Shown: positions 18,594-28,139 of the stretch, in pieces
Layout of the letters: every line of letters begins with the position of its first letter
Numbering within the stretch: the first letter of the stretch is position 1
NCBI GenBank assembly: GCA_016712045.1
Contig: JADJRV010000003.1
Location: 124,001 to 188,000 of the forward strand
DNA length: 64,000 nt
Direction of reading: 5' to 3'
From: Chloracidobacterium sp.
GTDB taxonomy: Bacteria > Acidobacteriota > Blastocatellia > Pyrinomonadales > Pyrinomonadaceae
The notes under the pieces: model-generated
Told to the model about the DNA's origin: nothing
Databases searched by the model: none
What the model saw: the letters and a program-made list of their open reading frames with translations, nothing else
Position numbers and translations under genes: made by a program

Positions 18594-20802
18594 TCAGGTA
18601 TTTACACGCTCGACGGAGATGACGCCCGGCACTTGTTCGATGGCCGAAACCACCTTATCGAGGTGTTTCTTGTCAAAAACCTCGACTGTCACTTCGATCA
18701 AGCCGATGTCGTTTTTAGAAACATTTGCACGGGCATCGCGAATACCCGTCTTGATGTCGGCGATCGCGTTTGTAATGCCCGCGAGCATGCCGGTTCGATT
18801 CTCGGTAGTAGCGAGTAGTTGGACGGATTGGATCTGCTCCTTGTCACTCTTGGCCCATTCGACGTCGACGATCCGTTCCTTGTTGACCATGAGCTGTGAG
18901 ACGTTTTTACAGCGTTTGTTGTGAACAACGATACCCTTGCCCAGGAGAGATATAACCAACAATATCCTCACCGCGCAGAGGGTTGCAGCAGTTTGCCCTC
19001 GCCGTAAGCATATTATCGACGCCCTTGACGACGATCGCATCCTCGCCCATCCCGATAAATTTCTTGACCGCTTTCATCCCGGTCTTGAGACGGGTTTCTT
19101 TTTGATTGTCCGGGTCAAGTTCGCCAAATTTCTCAGGGCCGAGGAATTTGGCGACCACATTGCGCGGCAGAGTTTTTCCATAACCAACCGATGCAAACAA
19201 ATCGTCAGGGCGGCCAAGCCCGTACTCGTTGGCGATCCTCTTCATCTCGGTCTCGTTATTAACAAACTTTTTGACCGGAAGACGAAAACGCTCGGCTTCC
19301 TGTTGAAGCAGTTTGCGCCCAATGTCGATCGATTCTGTCCTCTGTTCTAGAGAGATCCAGTGCCTAATGCGGTTACGGGCACGCGACGTGATCGTAAAGT
19401 TGAGCCAGTCGCCCGACGGCTTTGAATTTTGCGTGGTGAGGATCTCGATCACATCGCCGTTATGAATCTCGCTACGAAGCGGGACGATCCTGCCGTTGAC
19501 CTTTGCCCCGGTGCAGGTATCCCCTACTGCCGAGTGTATGGCGTAGGCAAAATCGATCGGCGTCGAACCGCGAGGCAACTGGATGACCTTGCCCATCGGT
19601 GTAAAGGCGTACACGTCCTTTGGATAAAGGTCGAGCTTTAACGTCTCAATAAAATCTGCCGAATCTTCGGTTTGCTCGGTATTCTCAACCAACGGCAAGA
19701 GCAGCTTTTCGGCCGTGTTTCTCAGCTGATCGAGAGCCTCGTCTTCTTCTTGCTTTCCGAGATTGCTTTCCTTGTATTTCCAGTGGGCCGCAACGCCTTC
19801 CTCGGCAATTTGATGCATTTCCTCTGTGCGGATCTGTACTTCGAACGGCTGTCCTCCATCACCGATGACGGATGTATGCAGGGATTGGTATAGATTGTCC
19901 CTTGGGATAGCGATCCAGTCCTTAAAACGCTCAGGAACAGGTGTCCAGATGTCGTGAATGACACTCATTGCAAGATAACAATACTTGCGGTCGTTGTCGG
20001 TGATGATGCGGGCGGCGATCAGGTCGTAGACCTGTTCGATCATGATCTTTTGCTTTTTTAGCTTTTTCCAAAGCGAATAAAGGCGTTTGACGCGGCCCTC
20101 GATGCTCACAAATGGTACTTGGTGCTCGGTTAGTTGTTCGACGATCGTCGTTTTGATGCTTTCGAGTGCGGCTTCAAGCTCCGGCCGGCGTGCATCGACC
20201 TCGATCGCGAGCCGTTTGTAGTCGTCGGGGTAGAGATTCTGGAACGAAAGATCCTCAAGTTCGCTTCGCAGCTTACCCATACCGAGTCGGTGGGCGATCG
20301 GAGCGTAGATATCAAGCGTTTCCTGCGATATTCGGGCTCGTTTTTCGGGTTTGAGATACTGCATCGTCCGCATGTTGTGCAGACGGTCGGCGAGTTTTAT
20401 CAAAACGACGCGGACATCCGTGATCATTGCCAAAACCATCTTGCGGACATTCTCGGCCTGCTGCTTTTCTTTAGAGAGATCGCTGATATTTGCGATCTTT
20501 GTTAGGCCGTCGACAAGTAGGGTGATCTCGTCGCCAAAGTAAGAGCGAATGGTTTCGATATCGACCAGTGTATCTTCAACGACATCGTGTAGCAGGCCGG
20601 TGGAAACGCTGACTTCGTCGAGCCGCATGTCGGCAAGTATCTCAGCAACCTCTAGCGGATGAACAAGATACGGCTCACCGGACGCTCTTGTCTGCCCGCG
20701 ATGATGCAAGGCAGAAAAGAGGTACGCTCGGCGTATGAGATCCGTGTCGGCCCCGGGCCGATTCTCATTTACCTTAGCAATTACGTCCTCAATGCGGATC
20801 AT
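18594..20802 (-). CDS. relA: Bifunctional (p)ppGpp synthetase/hydrolase, RelA/SpoT family (frameshifted)
   Basis: Makes and degrades the stringent-response alarmone. The HD hydrolase domain (residues 25-180) retains HD at 72-73 in LLHDVVEDT, so hydrolase activity is likely. The synthetase domain (about 230-350) has RVKRLYSLWKKLKKQKI and EVQIRTEEMHQIAEEGVAAHW. A TGS domain (VYAFTPMGKVIQLPRGSTPIDFAY, about 395-455) and a zinc/RIS region (RANCCNPLRGEDIVGYIS) follow. There the frame shifts at 18944-18945 (one extra base). LGKGIVVHNKRC and the ACT domain continue in the next frame to 18594. Total is about 735 residues, normal for Rel. The terminator of the upstream operon lies seven bases before the start. 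Confidence 0.95.
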
Positions 20803-20808
20803 AGAATC

Positions 20809-20850
20809 AAAAAAAGGCGGTGCCCAATCAATTGTAATTGAGCACCACCT
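20809..20850 (-). terminator. Terminator of the tonB-exb-TPR operon
   Basis: On the minus strand AGGTGGTGCTCAAT pairs, with two G-U pairs, with ATTGGGCACCGCCT. A run of seven T follows. It ends seven bases from the relA start codon. Confidence 0.85.
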
Positions 20851-20871
20851 TTACTGAAAAGAAAAAGTGAC

Positions 20872-21856
20872 TTATTTTTTGTTCGCTTCGGCGTTGCTGT
20901 TTGCTTTTGTAGGTTTGCCGGCCTCTTCTTTAGCGGCAATTCTGGCATCGATCTCAGTTTGGATCTTTTTAACAACGTCGCTGATCTCAAGGAAACTTGC
21001 CCGTGCAGCCTCAGCCTGTGTCTTGATGCCGCTGTCGTCGGCAGTACGGCCTTCCATTTCAGCAACACGCATCGACTGGAACAACAAACTTGCCTTGTAC
21101 GATCTGGCCGACTCAAAAACCCTTGAGCAGGTCCATGGTGTCCTGAAGTTGCTTGTCGTTCGCACCTTTGATATCAAAACTCTTGGCATTTTTCACCGTA
21201 TCCGGTTCTAATGCGATAGCTTGGTCGATCAAAGCGGTTCCCTCAGCGGTACATTTCTTGAGTGCTTCAAAGTCCTCAGGCTTGGCCGGTTTGACGAATT
21301 GGAAAGCCTGCTTACCGTCTTTGGTAACAGTCTTCTTTGTCGCCTCGGTATCTGAGATATCGTTGGCACATGTATTCTTTTTCGCCGCAAGCGACGTGAA
21401 CGCCTCAGCCCGCTGTTCGGCAGGAAGACTCGTATCCTGAGAACGTTTAGTCACCCACGTAAGCCATTCGTCAGTTTTCTGAAGATTTTCATAAAGACTG
21501 GCGATAGCCTTGTAAGAACTCTGGTCCTTAGGGTCATTCGCCAGAGCTTTCTGATACTCCGCGATCGCTTCCTCTGCTTTAGCGGAGTTCTTACGATCTC
21601 CGATATACATCGAGTGCAGAGTGCGAGCCAAAAATAGCTGAGCTACCTTGCCCTCAGTCGTTTCACCTTTAGGGTCACGCGCAGCCGCGGCCCGGAAAAG
21701 CTTCTCGGCTTCAGGAAACTTTCGCCCCTTATACGCATTCGACCCGTCGACCAGATCCTTACGGGCCATAACCCGGTTATAATATGAGCAATTAGCCCCT
21801 ACCAAAACTATCATTGATAGAAGTGTAACTACCCCAATACGAGACAATCTCATCAT
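20872..21856 (-). CDS. TPR-like exported protein of the Exb/TonB operon (frameshifted)
   Basis: About 328 residues after correction. The ATG pair at 21856 follows GGAG and starts a hydrophobic signal (MMRLSRIGVVTLLSMIVLVGANC). It may be a lipoprotein, though Asn at -1 is unusual for a lipobox. TPR-like helical repeats follow (GSNAYKGRKFPEAEKLFRAAA, AIAEYQKALANDPKDQSSYKAIASLYENL). The frame breaks at a CCC run (21120-21122, one extra base). The next frame continues VFESARSYKASLLFQSMRVAEMEGR to 20872. It is last in the tonB-exbB-exbD-exbD operon. Its co-transcription suggests a periplasmic accessory of the Exb/TonB complex. Confidence 0.75.
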
Positions 21857-21935
21857 TTGACTCCATTCACGGCCAATAAAAGCAACCGGGACGCTGACGT
21901 TGGTCACAACGCCCGGCTGATGCTTTCTGGCAAAA

Positions 21936-22412
21936 TTATTCCGTTAGATCATCGATCTGCAGACCGATCGGTGACGCACCCGCGGCCTTGGCCGCATCGA
22001 TCACTTTCACCACGTCACCGTATCTTACAGATTTCGGCGACTTAAGAAAGATCGTCTTTTCTACCTCATTCGTACCCTCACGGAATACGCCGTTGTTCTC
22101 TCTTTCCTTAAAGATCTCTTTCAGCTTGTTTGACAACTTTTCAGTGTCCGAAACATCGCCGAAATTCTCATTATTCAGAGTGATGCCCTTGGTCTCTTTG
22201 TTTATCGCAACCACGAGCGTCAACGGATTAGGCTTGACGTTTACATCCTGCTGGTCTTTCGGTTCCGCCGGAACCTTTGCCTCAAAACGGCTCGGTTTGA
22301 GCGGCGTGATGACCATAAAGATGATGATCAGTACGAGCAGCACATCGATCAACGGTGTGACGTTAATAGTCGGTTTGGCATCACCACCTACACCGCCTGT
22401 AGACATTCCCAT
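21936..22412 (-). CDS. exbD: ExbD/TolR-family proton-channel subunit (second copy)
   Basis: A 158-residue single-pass inner-membrane protein that partners ExbB to energise TonB. After a short cytoplasmic Gly-rich start comes INVTPLIDVLLVLIIIFMVIT, the ExbD helix with the essential proton-carrying aspartate (Asp in PLIDVLL). A periplasmic domain of about 110 residues follows. A strong ribosome site (AAGGAAGGA) precedes it. It lies 45 bases downstream of the first exbD. Two ExbD subunits in tandem are common and usually form a mixed dimer. Confidence 0.92.
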   Translation of the reverse strand: MGMSTGGVGGDAKPTINVTPLIDVLLVLIIIFMVITPLKPSRFEAKVPAEPKDQQDVNVKPNPLTLVVAINKETKGITLNNENFGDVSDTEKLSNKLKEIFKERENNGVFREGTNEVEKTIFLKSPKSVRYGDVVKVIDAAKAAGASPIGLQIDDLTE

Positions 22413-22457
22413 AGCTTTATCCTTCCTTGAATCTGCGAAACTTCCGCATCTTCAAAA

Positions 22458-22901
22458 CTATTTCGGCTGTTCGCCGCCCTTTCTCTTATCCGCAACAAGG
22501 CCCACCTTATCGATGTCCTGCTTGCGAATAGTTTCGATCGCCTGTACGACACGACCATAATCGACATCCACCCCGCTCTTGATATAGACGATACGTTTTT
22601 CGGGCGTTTTGCCCTCCATACGCTTTTTGATCACGTCACCAAGTGCGTCAAGCGGATACTGCTCTTTCCCGATATAAAAATTGCTGTTATCGGGAATAGC
22701 TACGATCACAGAAGTGTCTTTAGCGATGTCTGCGTCCTCATCTGGACTGGCCATATCTCTCGGCAAATTAACTGAAACACCTTGTTGAAGCAGCGGTGTG
22801 ACGATCATGAAAATGATCAACAACACCAGCATCACGTCAACCATTGGGGTCACGTTAATGTCCGAGTTATATTCGCTGGTACCACCTACACTTGCACCCA
22901 T
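22458..22901 (-). CDS. exbD: ExbD/TolR-family proton-channel subunit (first copy)
   Basis: A 147-residue ExbD. INVTPMVDVMLVLLIIFMIVT carries the conserved membrane aspartate. The periplasmic domain ends VVQAIETIRKQDIDKVGLVADKR, the typical last helix and strand of ExbD/TolR. The ribosome site AGGAGAA precedes the ATG at 22901. It is 42 bases downstream of exbB. It differs enough from the second copy to be an old duplication. Confidence 0.92.
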   Translation of the reverse strand: MGASVGGTSEYNSDINVTPMVDVMLVLLIIFMIVTPLLQQGVSVNLPRDMASPDEDADIAKDTSVIVAIPDNSNFYIGKEQYPLDALGDVIKKRMEGKTPEKRIVYIKSGVDVDYGRVVQAIETIRKQDIDKVGLVADKRKGGEQPK

Positions 22902-22943
22902 AGCAGTATTCTCCTGAGTTGGTTAAAAGATCTTACGTAAAAA

Positions 22944-23654
22944 CTAGCCACGCAGATTCTTTGAACGCTGCTTGATAAAGTAGTCGACCAATTCCGATGC
23001 GGAGTTTTCCATTTCAACGCAAAAGCTCGTGACCTTGCTGGTGAAATAGTTAAACAACCACACGGCCGGAATAGCTACGAGGATACCAAAAGCAGTTGCT
23101 ACGAGAGCTTCGGCGATAGCACCACCGACGGCGCCGATACCGGCTGACTCGTTGGTTTTCAGAGCCTGGAAAGCACCGATGATACCAACAACCGTTCCGA
23201 ACAGCCCGACGAACGGTGCGGTCGAACCGACTGTCGCCAAACCTGAAAGGCCGCGCTTGAGTTCAGCGGTCTTAACGGCGATAGCACGCTCGAGAGCACG
23301 CTTGGATGCTTCCATTTCGTCAGCTGAGATGTCCGAATTGCCCTGGTGAGCAGCAAATTCTTTCAAGCCCGACGAAACGACCATTGCAAGGTGCGAATCT
23401 TTGTGTTTGTCGCTGATATTGATGGCCTCATCGATATTGCTGTTCTTCAAAGCCTGAGCGACTTTCGGAGCATACGCACGAGACTGTGTTTTAGCCTTGT
23501 TGTACGTCAGCCAGCGTTCGATGCCGACAGCGATCATATAGACCGACTCGATCAGCAGGGTGATGATAACGCCCCAACCCGGAATGGTCAGGCTCTTAGC
23601 GATATCGTAGATACCAAATGAAACGCCGCCCTCGGCGAACATCAAAATTGTCAT
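22944..23654 (-). CDS. exbB: ExbB/TolQ/MotA-family proton-channel protein
   Basis: About 236 residues from ATG 23654, chosen because GGAGG lies just upstream; the open frame upstream to 23732 has no ribosome site. ExbB forms the pentameric inner-membrane channel around ExbD. Features are an N-terminal helix (GWGVIITLLIESVYMIAVGIE), a cytoplasmic loop (about residues 45-130), and the conserved RGLSGLATVGSTAPFVGLFGTVVGI with GAIAEALVATAFGILVAIPA. The last is the channel-lining helix pair with its polar Thr residues. Confidence 0.93.
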   Translation of the reverse strand: MTILMFAEGGVSFGIYDIAKSLTIPGWGVIITLLIESVYMIAVGIERWLTYNKAKTQSRAYAPKVAQALKNSNIDEAINISDKHKDSHLAMVVSSGLKEFAAHQGNSDISADEMEASKRALERAIAVKTAELKRGLSGLATVGSTAPFVGLFGTVVGIIGAFQALKTNESAGIGAVGGAIAEALVATAFGILVAIPAVWLFNYFTSKVTSFCVEMENSASELVDYFIKQRSKNLRG

Positions 23655-23700
23655 GGTTTTTCCTCCAAAGAAATCAAAAATTAATGATTGCGATAAATTA

Positions 23701-23732
23701 TTGCGGGAGCACCTTGTGCCGTGCTCCCGCAA
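23701..23732 (-). promoter_or_regulatory. Perfect hairpin between tonB and exbB
   Basis: TTGCGGGAGCAC and GTGCTCCCGCAA form a 12-pair perfect stem with an eight-base loop in the 93-base gap between the tonB stop and the exbB start. No T run follows on the minus strand, so it is not a classical terminator. An mRNA-stabilising or processing hairpin that sets exbB/exbD above tonB is the likeliest role. Confidence 0.65.
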
Positions 23733-23747
23733 AACCTTTTGTTCCTT

Positions 23748-24555
23748 CTACGGAACGAAATTGTAAGTAATGACGCCTGAAACCTTAACGGCCTGTCCAG
23801 ACAGCATCGTTGGGCTAAATCGTGCACCGCGTGCAGCTCCTTCAGCCGCAGCTCTCAAGAGCGGATGGCCACTGACGGCATTCGCCGAGATCACGCTGCC
23901 ACTTTCGCTAATGAGCACTTGCACACTAACCGCACCACCGGCACGAACTGCTTTGCCGCTGCCGGATAAGCCGGTTTAGGCAGACTGGTCGGCTTTACCG
24001 TTAAGCACGCCGCCAGAAACGGTCTTAGGCACTGGCTTGGGCGTAGCCTTTGGCGGAGGAGCATCCTCTTCGCCGCCGCCCGTGGGCGGTTCCGTTTCCA
24101 GGTCGAGTACCCCCGGTTCCACCTGTTTCAACTGCTCTGGCAACACCCGGATCAACCCTAGCCCCAGTATCCGAATCGCTGCTTCCTAGCTTGGTCATCC
24201 GATCGAGGCGCATTTCCTTGACCTGATTTCTTGTCACGCTCAACGTGTCGGGCGGCTTAATAGGCGTCTGCATCATGTTTTGGATCAGTTCTTTACGAAC
24301 GTCCACATCAGGCTGCTTTTGCTCAGGCTTGGGCTCGGGCTTGGGTGGCGGTTCCTCATCCGGTACAGGTACCGGAGCGACCAGTGTGGTCAGGGACAGA
24401 TCGTCACCGCCCATACCAAAATCCTTTGCAAACAAGCTGTATGTCCATGAGGACAACAGGGCAACCACGGCGATGGATGCGACAACCAACAAAAACTCAC
24501 TTTTGCGCTTGTTCTCGGCCGAGTTATTTTTGGATTCTACTAATTGATCAAGCAT
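23748..24555 (-). CDS. tonB: TonB family energy transducer (at least three frameshifts)
   Basis: Spans the inner membrane and periplasm to pass proton-motive energy from ExbBD to outer-membrane receptors. The first frame has one membrane helix (FLLVVASIAVVALLSSWTYSLF) and a Pro/Glu/Lys linker (PPPKPEPKPEQKQPD). The frame then changes near 24105-24165, where QLKQVEPGVLDLETEPPTGGG follows. It changes again near 23990 (KPTSLPKPAYPAAAK) and near 23955. The last change reaches the C-terminal domain AGGAVSVQVLISESGSVISANAVSGHPLL (broken here only by family naming) and ends ITYNFVP at 23748. The ribosome site GGGAGGAAG precedes ATG 24555. So many indels in one gene point to local sequence error, but decay cannot be excluded. 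Confidence 0.8.
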
Positions 24556-24931
24556 TTTACTTCCTCCCTTTTTCCGGTGCCAGGATAGGTCAAGGGTTAC
24601 GAAACCTTACTTTTACTAAGATGATACTTATACCAAACGAGTTGTTGTCACAATGCAACAACAAACCCGCTATCGTAAAAATGTATTAACCTTTTACCTC
24701 TATTCATCTTAATGCAGAAACGCATTAACACTTACCGGCCTAAAACGGAAAGCTTTACAAGTTCGGCTCCCTATCCGAGCGAGTAGCTTTGGACAGAGCA
24801 GAAGCAAAACAGTTAAATTGACCAGCAACGAAGAGAAGTCTAAAAGTTTAACTTTCGAAAGTCAAGAATAATCGCCCTGATTTCGAAGTGTTTTAACACT
24901 TTTTTCAAAAAAACTCAGCGTGGTCACGCGA
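24556..24931. other. 376-base intergenic region between secF and tonB
   Basis: No convincing coding frame. It holds the tonB promoter (24837-24865), an AAGTGTT/AACACTT palindrome at about 24886-24901 next to TTTTTT that may end transcription, and a long predicted tonB leader of about 275 bases in which I could not identify a known riboswitch or operator. Confidence 0.5.
24837..24865 (-). promoter_or_regulatory. Sigma-70-like promoter of the tonB-exb operon
   Basis: On the minus strand TTGACT (24865-24860) and TAGACT (24842-24837) are 17 bases apart. The spacer contains the palindrome TTCGAA. The start point would be near 24830. Confidence 0.5.
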
Positions 24932-26023
24932 CTATCTCGTGACAGGCCTTCGCGTGACCGTCCGGCGTGACGATGACGCCAATTTTTCGCCTGCGGCCGG
25001 CTGAGGCGTTACATCTCTTACGCGTGAATCACCGAGTTTGTTTTGCCACCAGATAGCGATCGGGCTGGCAATGGCAATTGTCGAGTACGTTCCGGTAATT
25101 GCTCCAACAAACAGCGCAAGCGAAAAGCTCCTCAAAACTTCCCCGCCAAACCACACAAGAGCAAGCACCGAAAGAAAAACAAGGCCATTGGTCACGATCG
25201 TTCGCGACATAGTCTGGTTGATCGACTGGTTGGTCATCTCATAGAGCGATCCGGTGCGGTTGAGGCTCAGGTTTTCACGAATACGATCGAAAATAACGAT
25301 CGAGTCATTTACCGAGAATCCGACGAGCGTCAGCAGCGCAGCGATCACCGTCAGGTTGATCTCCCACTGAAACACCGAGAAGAAAGCTAAAACGATGAGA
25401 ACATCGTGAAACACCGCGATAACGGCGCCGGCGGCGTATGTCCAGTCATATCTAAACGCAATGAAAAGCAGAATGCCAAGCAATCCGAACAGCGTGGCTG
25501 TCACGGCCTGATTTCTGATCTTAGAACCCGCAACGGCAGTAACTGAGTCCGTCCCAACGATCTTGTATGAGGCGTCAGGAGCGGTAGCAAGCGTATTCTC
25601 ACCCTCTGCTTCTTTGCCAAAGGTATCGAGGGCAGATTTTACAGTCGCACGTCCTGCCTGGACCTGCTCCGCCAACTTACTTGCGTCAGGAGCGGCCTCT
25701 GTCGCAGTTCCCTCGACGAGCGGGATCTTGATCAGCACTTCGTCCGTCTTATCGGTCGATGCCTGGATTACGGGCTCGTTAACCCCCACCGTCTTCAATG
25801 CATTGCGGATATCGTCATCCGCCGGACGAGTCCTAAATTTTGCAATGACTACGGTTCCGCCTTGAAAATCGACGCCGAGATTAAACGCCTCGGTTCCGCC
25901 GGGCGTGTATTGACGCCCTATCGATGAAACGAGACCCGCAAGCATGATAAAAATCGAAACGGCAATAAACGCTTTGCGTTTGCCAAGCCAGTCGATTTGA
26001 ATGTTCTGAAGAAAGTTAGACAT
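24932..26023 (-). CDS. secF: Protein-export membrane protein SecF
   Basis: A 363-residue six-helix partner of SecD that uses the proton gradient to complete protein export. Visible family marks are the early GVDFQGGTVVIAKF, the central VGSKIRNQA-like segment, FRYDWTYAAGAVIAVFHDVLI and the signature GFSVNDSIVIFDRIREN. The C-terminal tail is basic. It is last in the tgt-yajC-secD-secF cluster, 16 bases after secD. Confidence 0.96.
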   Translation of the reverse strand: MSNFLQNIQIDWLGKRKAFIAVSIFIMLAGLVSSIGRQYTPGGTEAFNLGVDFQGGTVVIAKFRTRPADDDIRNALKTVGVNEPVIQASTDKTDEVLIKIPLVEGTATEAAPDASKLAEQVQAGRATVKSALDTFGKEAEGENTLATAPDASYKIVGTDSVTAVAGSKIRNQAVTATLFGLLGILLFIAFRYDWTYAAGAVIAVFHDVLIVLAFFSVFQWEINLTVIAALLTLVGFSVNDSIVIFDRIRENLSLNRTGSLYEMTNQSINQTMSRTIVTNGLVFLSVLALVWFGGEVLRSFSLALFVGAITGTYSTIAIASPIAIWWQNKLGDSRVRDVTPQPAAGEKLASSSRRTVTRRPVTR

Positions 26024-26039
26024 TGTATTCGAATTAAAA

Positions 26040-27747
26040 CTAGATACTGAGCTTTTCCATTTTTGGATTACGGCTCAAGATCCACATAAAAATTGTACGT
26101 GATACGAAAACTGCAGTGAAAAGGTTAATGAGCAATCCGAGTATCAGCGTCACCGCAAAACCTTTGATAGGCCCCGAACCCGTCACATAAAGAATGACCG
26201 ACGATAAAATCGTCGTGATATGAGTGTCAATGATCGTGACAAACGCCCTGATCAAATCCCATACTTACGGCTTCTGAGACTGTAAATCCCGCCCGCAGTT
26301 CCTCACGGATACGTTCAAAAATAAGCACGTTCGAGTCCACGGCCATACCTATACCTAAGATAAGTCCGGCAATGCCGGGCAGCGTCAACGTCGAGCCAAA
26401 TACGATCAGAGCCGCTAGGGTCAGGAGCATATTCAACATCAAAGCGATCACAGCATTAACGCCCGATCCGCGATAATAAGCGAGCATGAAAAGGATCACG
26501 AATATAAGTCCGCCGATCGACGCGGCAACGCCAGAACGGATGGAATCGGCTCCGAGGCTCGGGCCGACGGTTCGCTCTTCCTGATACTCGATACCCGCAG
26601 GCAATGCTCCTGACTTTAATGTCAACGCAAGATCATCCGCCGTATTCTTGGTAAAACGTCCCGATATCTCACCCGAATCAAAGATCTGAGATTTGATATA
26701 GGCAGCCGACTTGACCTCATCGTTAAGCACGACGGCCATGTAATTTCCAATATTCTTTCCGGTCCAATCGCCAAATTTCTGTGCACCACCCGGTTTAAAT
26801 GAAAATGAAATTTGATAGTCGCTACCGCCGCCTTTGCCTTGTAGTGCCGCAGCATCGCGAAGCTCGCTGCCGTCAACGACGGCCGGGCTTTCAACGACAA
26901 CGTATTGTTTGGGCTTTTGATCAGGCGGTGTATTAGCGGCTGTCGCCGAGTCATCACGATCCGTATATAGCAAGACTTTTCGTGAATCAGATTCCTTGCC
27001 ACCGATCGACTGCAACGCAGCCTCTTTTGACGGATAGATCTGCACCGGCGTCGGGTTTGGCGGGCTGACGATCTTCATCAACTCAAGCCGCGATGTTTCA
27101 CCGACAAACGCCTTAACGCGCTCCTGGATTCTCAACGCCGGGCATTTGCAGCAAAGGATCTGACCGGAATCCGCGGCACCCTGCCGTTGCAGCGTTGGTT
27201 CTTTAACGCCAAATGCGTTGATACGGCTGTCGATGATCTTTAACGCCTGCTCGGTGGCCTGTTCTTTTAGACGCCCTTGGGCCTGTGCCGGCAATGACCA
27301 AATGATCGAATTGCCGGATGTCGATTCCGTCCAGTTAACAAAATCAACTTTCTTTTTGACGGCATCGATCACCGCTGCGGCTTTTGATGCGTCCGTCAGA
27401 TTTATTTTGACTTGATAATTACCGCTCTCGGCGACGACTGACCCATCAGTTACGCCAAGCGGATTGCCCGCTTCGTCCTTAGCCTCTTTAGCGGCAAGTA
27501 AAGCTCCGCTCTCGTTATTTTCAGCCAGGCGTTTTAGGTATTCCTCAGTTTTGACGCGCATTACTAAATGCGAGCCGCCCTTGAGGTCGAGGCCGAGGTT
27601 GATATTTTTGGCAAGGTTGTCCTTAATGCCCTGCAGCGTAAAATCGCTGGCATTAGGCGAACGCCTAGGGCCAAAGACCAAATATACTGCGACTAGGGTA
27701 ATGACGATGATTATAGTCGTTCTTATCAATAAACCGGTATTCTTCAT
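26040..27747 (-). CDS. secD: Protein-export membrane protein SecD (frameshifted)
   Basis: Works with SecF to pull exported proteins across the membrane. The first helix is followed by GLDLKGGSHLVMRVK. The large periplasmic domain includes NAFGVKEPTLQRQG. The membrane region shows GLILGIGMAVDSNVLIFERIREEL. The frame breaks at a CCC run (26246-26248, one extra base). It resumes with AFVTIIDTHITTILSSVILY and ends at 26040. Restored length is 568 residues. SecD and SecF here are separate proteins, and no fusion is present. Confidence 0.95.
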
Positions 27748-27772
27748 TGCTGTCTTACTACTAATGTCTTAT

Positions 27773-28087
27773 TTAAACGCCGATCTCGGGCTTTTTGCCG
27801 ACAACGGCGCTTTTGCCTATTTCAAGAAACGATTTCTCGGCACTCTGGATAATGTAGCTCGTGTCCTTGACCTCTTTGATCTTGCCGATGATGCCGCCGT
27901 TTGTGACGACCTCATCATTGATCTTGAGCGAAGCGATCATTTCCTGGAGCTGCTGCTTTTGCTTTTTCTGCGGCAGGATCACCAAAAAATAAAAAATGCC
28001 AAAGATAAAGGCGAACGGAAGTATCGTCCATAAGATGCTCCCACCGCTCGTTGCGGCTTCTTGAAATAGAAATAGATGTGTATTCAT
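27773..28087 (-). CDS. yajC: Preprotein translocase subunit YajC
   Basis: A 104-residue protein with one N-terminal membrane helix (TILPFAFIFGIFYFLVILPQ) and a basic KKQKQQLQEMIASL segment. The soluble domain with DEVVTNGGIIGKI is the hallmark of YajC. It binds SecDF in the holotranslocon. The ribosome site AGAGGTT precedes the ATG. It sits between tgt and secD, as in most bacteria. Confidence 0.95.
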   Translation of the reverse strand: MNTHLFLFQEAATSGGSILWTILPFAFIFGIFYFLVILPQKKQKQQLQEMIASLKINDEVVTNGGIIGKIKEVKDTSYIIQSAEKSFLEIGKSAVVGKKPEIGV

Positions 28088-28139
28088 TACGAACCTCTGA
28101 AAGACAAAAGCAAGATAATATACATTTACCTTACCTTAA

